Part shown: piece after piece, positions 60,777-64,000 of the stretch | How positions within the stretch are numbered: the first letter of the stretch is position 1 | Layout of the letters: every line of letters begins with the position of its first letter | Assembly (NCBI RefSeq): GCF_000315625.1 | Contig: NW_005434570.1 | Coordinates: forward strand, 12,792 to 76,791 | Origin: Guillardia theta CCMP2712 | Lineage: Eukaryota > Cryptophyceae > Pyrenomonadales > Geminigeraceae | Direction: 5' to 3' | Length of the DNA stretch: 64,000 nucleotides | Notes under the pieces: generated by a model | Database searches by the model: none | What the model saw: only the letters and a program-made list of their open reading frames with translations | What the model was told of the DNA's origin: nothing | Made by a program: the position numbers and the translations under genes

Positions 60777-61652
60777 TCAGCCCAAACCTCGCTGAGCTTC
60801 TCTTGGTTGTAGGCACCACTCACTTGTGTCTTCAGGCATACAGAATTCCATCGAGCCAACCGCAATCTCCTCCATCTCGTTGGGGCCCTCTTGGCTGGAT
60901 TGATCCAAGCACTCGCAAGTGCTCTCCTCCCGTGACCACCGGGTGGGTCCGAAGCTTGCATCACTCTCGTCGCAGGAGGAAGAGCTCCGCCGCACATTTG
61001 ATCTCGACAAACAAGATTCGACGTAAGGCGCGCTGGAGCATGCAGACTCGCCTCCTCCTTCACCTTGCTCACATTTTTCGCTCACCAAGAACCGCATGCA
61101 ACTATCCTGAGGATTCTCGTGGGTCTTATCCGTTTGCGACGGCGACGGTTGGTTGGGCTCTGATTTCTGCCTTTGTGCCTGCGGAAGCTCCTTGAATGTA
61201 TGAACCAAGTTCTTTGTGTGTCTTGCCCACGATTTCCTATCCCATACGTCACGGACGGTCTTGGAGCTGATCCCATAGAACTTGGCGATCACCTCGCTCT
61301 CCACATACTTGCTCGTTGGATCGGATGTTCTTTCTTGAAAGATTTTTGCAGCCAGATCGGCACTCAGTTTCCGTTGACGCACCTGGATGTTGCGTCGTCC
61401 TGCAACCGTCCCGGTCAAGGGGCCAGCGACTGGATAGGCAGATTCTTCCTTCGCCACCTGCTGGTCGAAAAAGACCCTGCGATAGGGGAAGAAGTGGGGC
61501 CCCGATAGTCTCTCGCTCATATCGCAAAGAATGCTCTTCGACAGACCGGCTGATCGCTGTAGACGACGCTGTAGGGAACAGAACCGGGTCGAACGAAGAA
61601 AGTTGCCGTGGAACAAGAAGAAAGATGTTATGAGAAGATGGAAGCTCAGCAA
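60777..61652 (-). CDS. Helix-turn-helix-like protein
   Basis: Intronless frame of 291 codons from 61652, or 247 from the ATG at 61520 (MSERLSGPHFFPYRRVFFDQ). The longer start adds a hydrophobic segment (MLSFHLLITSFFLFHGNFLR) out of character with the rest, so I favour 61520. Residues after LSADLAAKIFQER form a helix, then VIAKFYGISSKTVRDVWDRK reads as a helix-turn-helix with the recognition helix SSKTVRDVW. The remainder is serine/glutamate-rich and probably disordered. A DNA-binding role is inferred. Similar HTH units occur in many algal and oomycete proteins, but the exact family is not named here. Confidence 0.6.
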   Translation of the reverse strand: MLSFHLLITSFFLFHGNFLRSTRFCSLQRRLQRSAGLSKSILCDMSERLSGPHFFPYRRVFFDQQVAKEESAYPVAGPLTGTVAGRRNIQVRQRKLSADLAAKIFQERTSDPTSKYVESEVIAKFYGISSKTVRDVWDRKSWARHTKNLVHTFKELPQAQRQKSEPNQPSPSQTDKTHENPQDSCMRFLVSEKCEQGEGGGESACSSAPYVESCLSRSNVRRSSSSCDESDASFGPTRWSREESTCECLDQSSQEGPNEMEEIAVGSMEFCMPEDTSEWCLQPREAQRGLG

Positions 61653-61699
61653 GAATGAGAGAAGAGGGAAAGTCAGTAGTCAAGGCGATCAGTGGAGGG

Positions 61700-62190
61700 C
61701 GGGGAGGAGCACATACAAGGGATGCGTGGCGTAGTTGTATACTTATTATTGCTTCAGGAAAGAGCCCCCAGAGGGGGTCCTCAGTGTCTCATGAGTGGAC
61801 GAAGCTCAACGAGATGGAATTGGTTTGTGACTTAGGTCGGGACTTAGGAAATCGACGAGCCTGGCTCAGGGGTCAGGCAGAGAAGAGGGGTTTAGGGCTA
61901 ATAACCGCTCGAGGTCGCGCCTGCCATGGGTATAATTGTAATTGGATATTTGATGTTTTATATTTATTTACTCACCTGCGAACTTCATGAAAGCTTGTTC
62001 TGTGCAACTACACCGACAAAAATTTCCACACCCAAGACAGCCAGGCAGAAATTATCGAGAGCAGACAAGGAAGTGTTTTACTTCGAGACAGAGTTGATCT
62101 CTGCTTGAATGATGATTGACTCGCTGTTAATGATTGTGACCAGACTGAAAAAGCCATTCCATCGGAACGAGTAATAGATCTCAAAGCATT
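61700..62190. other. Intergenic, no supported gene
   Basis: Short frames only. No motif or splice chain found. Confidence 0.35.
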
Positions 62191-62738
62191 TCATCCTTGC
62201 GCAGGGCTTTTCCTTGAAAACCCCCCGGAGAAGTACGGGATGGTACGTTCACAAGCATCTTCTAGCCTCGTCGGAGCATTCTGCAACTTGTTTACTTCCT
62301 GTCTGTCAGCATTCATTCGAGCTGTACTCTTGTCGTCCCTTGTACTATGACGTTCGTCGTTTAAGTCATCTATATTCACTCCGCTGTACTTCAATATCTC
62401 AGTCTTCACAATCTCTCGCTGATTCTCTGCAACCAAACTTGGTCACATGTTGATGCATACTTGGCTCTCTGTCTGCGTTGTCAGAGTGAGAGGCTTGAGG
62501 TCAGACATTCTGAATCACCTTCAACGCTGCCATTTGTGACATGTTGAGGAAGATCATGAGGGTGATCTTGATGGTCGCTTACAATGGTGATGTTTGCTTC
62601 AGAACGTAGAGAAACATCGTCGCTGCCTATCGATGAAAGTATAGATGCATGAGGCGACAAACTTGTTGTCGCGTCGTCACTAGGACTATCTTTATGGTCG
62701 TATTTGTCAAGATGCTCATTATCATCATGATCTTTCAT
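62191..62738 (-). CDS. Small charged protein of unknown function
   Basis: Exons 62738-62519 and 62426-62191 join in phase 1 (GAA G|AG) to 151 residues. Exon 1 is Asp/His/Ser-rich (MKDHDDNEHLDKYDHKDSPS, ASILSSIGSDDVSLRSEANI). Exon 2 gives ENQREIVKTEILKYSGVNID and ERTIPYFSGGFSRKS. The frame is open upstream of 62738 through a basic run (KKKRQRRRRERA), a possible nuclear signal, so the start may lie further out. No family recognised. Confidence 0.45.
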
Positions 62739-63179
62739 CGCTCGTTCTCTTCTTCTCCTCTGACGCTTCTTCTTCTCTTCTTCTTGTTTGTCACAAAGTG
62801 ATAAGGCTTTGACTATTTGGACATGGATATATATAAGAATATACATCTTCACAAAGTGACAACAATTCATGCAACAAGAGATGCATCGTTCAAAGGCGGA
62901 GAAGTTCAAACATGATGTGAACAAGTCATGTGGCAGAGTGAAACATCTCTCATAAATATGACATTCCATCCAGCATATGACGATCCGGGAGGTCTTCGTG
63001 GAAAAACGTCTTGGTCCCGGAATCTTCCGATTCAACACTGTATTAGAATACGCTTCAGCTGCAACCATGCAGAATCTAGTTCGCAATCACTCAGGGCCAG
63101 GCTTATCATGTGCTACCTGTTCGCAACGATTGGAAAATGAAAAATCCACAGAAGAATTCTCTACCTGTGTGATGGGATG

Positions 63180-63458
63180 GCGGGGTGACTCAGAGTCAGC
63201 TGCGAGCCGCTCCGAGTCAGTGCCGGAGAGCCTGATCCGATCAGTACACGAGGACAATCAGCTCGGAGAGTCGAGGAGGCTCAGTGACCTTGACACTGTC
63301 GCACATTCCATGCGTGATAGTATTGAGCTCCGGAGTCCGGCCCGGGCCGCAGACCGTATCGGAGTGACGAGGCTGGCCGGTCCCCGGGCCGCGGGCCCGG
63401 GCGGCCGGCGGGGAGGGGCTTGGACCTCGTACTGATTTTTAACTTAACATTGAGTAAA
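63180..63458. repeat. GC-rich mosaic island 11 bounded by inverted repeats
   Basis: A GC-rich core lies between ATCAGTACACGAGG (63240-63253) and its inverted partner CCTCGTACTGAT (63425-63436); apart from the extra AC in the left copy, the 12 bases pair perfectly. The right end continues as TTTTTAACTTAACATTGAGT, the reverse complement of the edge of island 8 (37901-37934; two mismatches in 34). No open frame of quality inside. Looks like a small non-autonomous mobile element or its remnant. Confidence 0.6.
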
Positions 63459-63559
63459 GAGACTATGAGAGCCATGTTTTGAAGTTGGTCGGGCACTCGA
63501 CTCGAACGAGACGCAATGGCTTGCAAGTTGCGACCATCCACGAGCTGCTCCCCTGCTTG

Positions 63560-63895
63560 CGCTTGCGCCCTCCCCCCCCCCCCCCCTTCTCCCATCTCCC
63601 CTCCTCCCTCTCCCAACCATCCCTCCTCATCTCCATGCTCAATGTCGCTCTCTTCCTGCACCACTTGCTCTTGCTCCTGCTCCGGCTCCGTCCTGCTCCT
63701 GCTCCTGCTTCCTTTCTCTCCTCCATTACTACCTTCTGCTGCTTCTGCTGTCTCAGTCTTTTCATCTGCATCTCATCATCAAAAGCTGCTTCCGTGTGCC
63801 TGCATGTTGACTGGGATGGCCGTCAACCGCATAACATGCTCGCTTCGCCACAAAAGTGTTTTCCTACTTGACGATTGCACCAGGGACCAGCTGCA
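63560..63895. other. Low-complexity region before the right-edge gene
   Basis: A C homopolymer at about 63572-63586, then pyrimidine-rich sequence with TTGCTC/CTCCTG units near 63666-63710. Frames on both strands are compositional. It could be an intron of an unseen gene or the leader of the gene starting at 63896. Confidence 0.35.
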
Positions 63896-64000
63896 ATGAT
63901 GTCGCAGAGGCGCTTATGTGGCAATCTTTTGTTCCTCCTCCTACTGCCCAAGATCGCACTTGCCTTCGTCCCGGTGGTGGGGCTGCAACGCGCGATGCCG
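63896..64000 (+). CDS. Start of a plastid-targeted protein, cut by the window edge
   Basis: Two adjacent ATGs open a 35-codon frame that runs off the end. It begins MMSQRRLCGNLLFLLLLPKI and continues ALAFVPVVGLQRAMP: a basic start, a leucine-rich hydrophobic core, an ALA cleavage site and a phenylalanine at +1. That is the classic bipartite targeting signal for a red-derived complex plastid. Nothing of the mature protein is visible. Confidence 0.7.
   Translation, partial: MMSQRRLCGNLLFLLLLPKIALAFVPVVGLQRAMP

Overview
The window is nuclear DNA of a photosynthetic eukaryote with a secondary plastid of red-algal origin. The best fit is a cryptophyte close to Guillardia theta; this is inferred from gene content, not from a database match. 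Three proteins begin with a signal peptide followed by a phenylalanine-led plastid peptide: triosephosphate isomerase (GFAPSF), a CxxxCC protein (GFQTL) and a partial gene at the right edge (AFVPV). Genes are intron-rich. Most introns are 45-60 nt and begin GT; three reconstructed ones begin GC. There is no bacterial-style operon organisation. A 100-bp run of N at 18269-18368 is an assembly gap.

Layout, left to right. 0.8-3.1 kb: a small two-exon gene and a nine-exon plastid triosephosphate isomerase gene. 3.5-6.5 kb: a gene-free repeat block, a GC-rich island with a C-rich left flank and a G-rich right flank. 7.1-10.7 kb: an intronless unknown gene and a Myb/SANT multi-repeat gene. 11.4-13.2 kb: a second repeat block. 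13.6-22.2 kb: an OTU-peptidase/PDZ gene and an oppositely oriented gene with SUMO-interaction-like motifs, converging on the gap. 22.6-26.9 kb: gene-poor, with one possible small secreted protein. 27.0-29.0 kb: a fully reconstructed 13-exon serine racemase gene. 30.1-39.2 kb: four RWP-RK genes among repeat islands, plus one probably broken gene. 39.5-45.3 kb: a large BAH/Tudor-like gene whose introns are full of microsatellites, and a short PIN-like ORF. 46.0-51.7 kb: an ABHD11-like hydrolase and a GT23-like fucosyltransferase. 53.2-60.2 kb: a 74-residue protein, a beta-helix protein, a putatively myristoylated coiled-coil protein and a plastid CxxxCC protein. 60.8-64 kb: a helix-turn-helix protein, a small charged protein, a repeat island with inverted repeats, and the start of a plastid-targeted gene.

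The genes do not form one pathway. There is plastid carbon metabolism (TPI), amino-acid metabolism (serine racemase), secretory glycosylation (GT23), hydrolysis (ABHD11-like), and a notable share of nuclear regulators: four RWP-RK, Myb/SANT, BAH/Tudor, SUMO-interaction and helix-turn-helix proteins.

The least explained content is a dispersed repeat system. About eleven GC-rich islands share short words. The clearest is the 11-mer TGCCGCAGTGC, found exactly at seven places in six islands. Many islands lie beside blocks studded with CCCTAC or GGGTAG, and two islands share a 34-bp edge with two mismatches. None of these blocks carries a credible gene.

Limits: exon structures were spliced by hand from GT/GC-AG boundaries, reading frame and family conservation. 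TPI, serine racemase, GT23, RWP-RK and CxxxCC structures close in frame across every junction. The large 18-22, 39-45, 46-49 and 53-57 kb genes are partly approximate.
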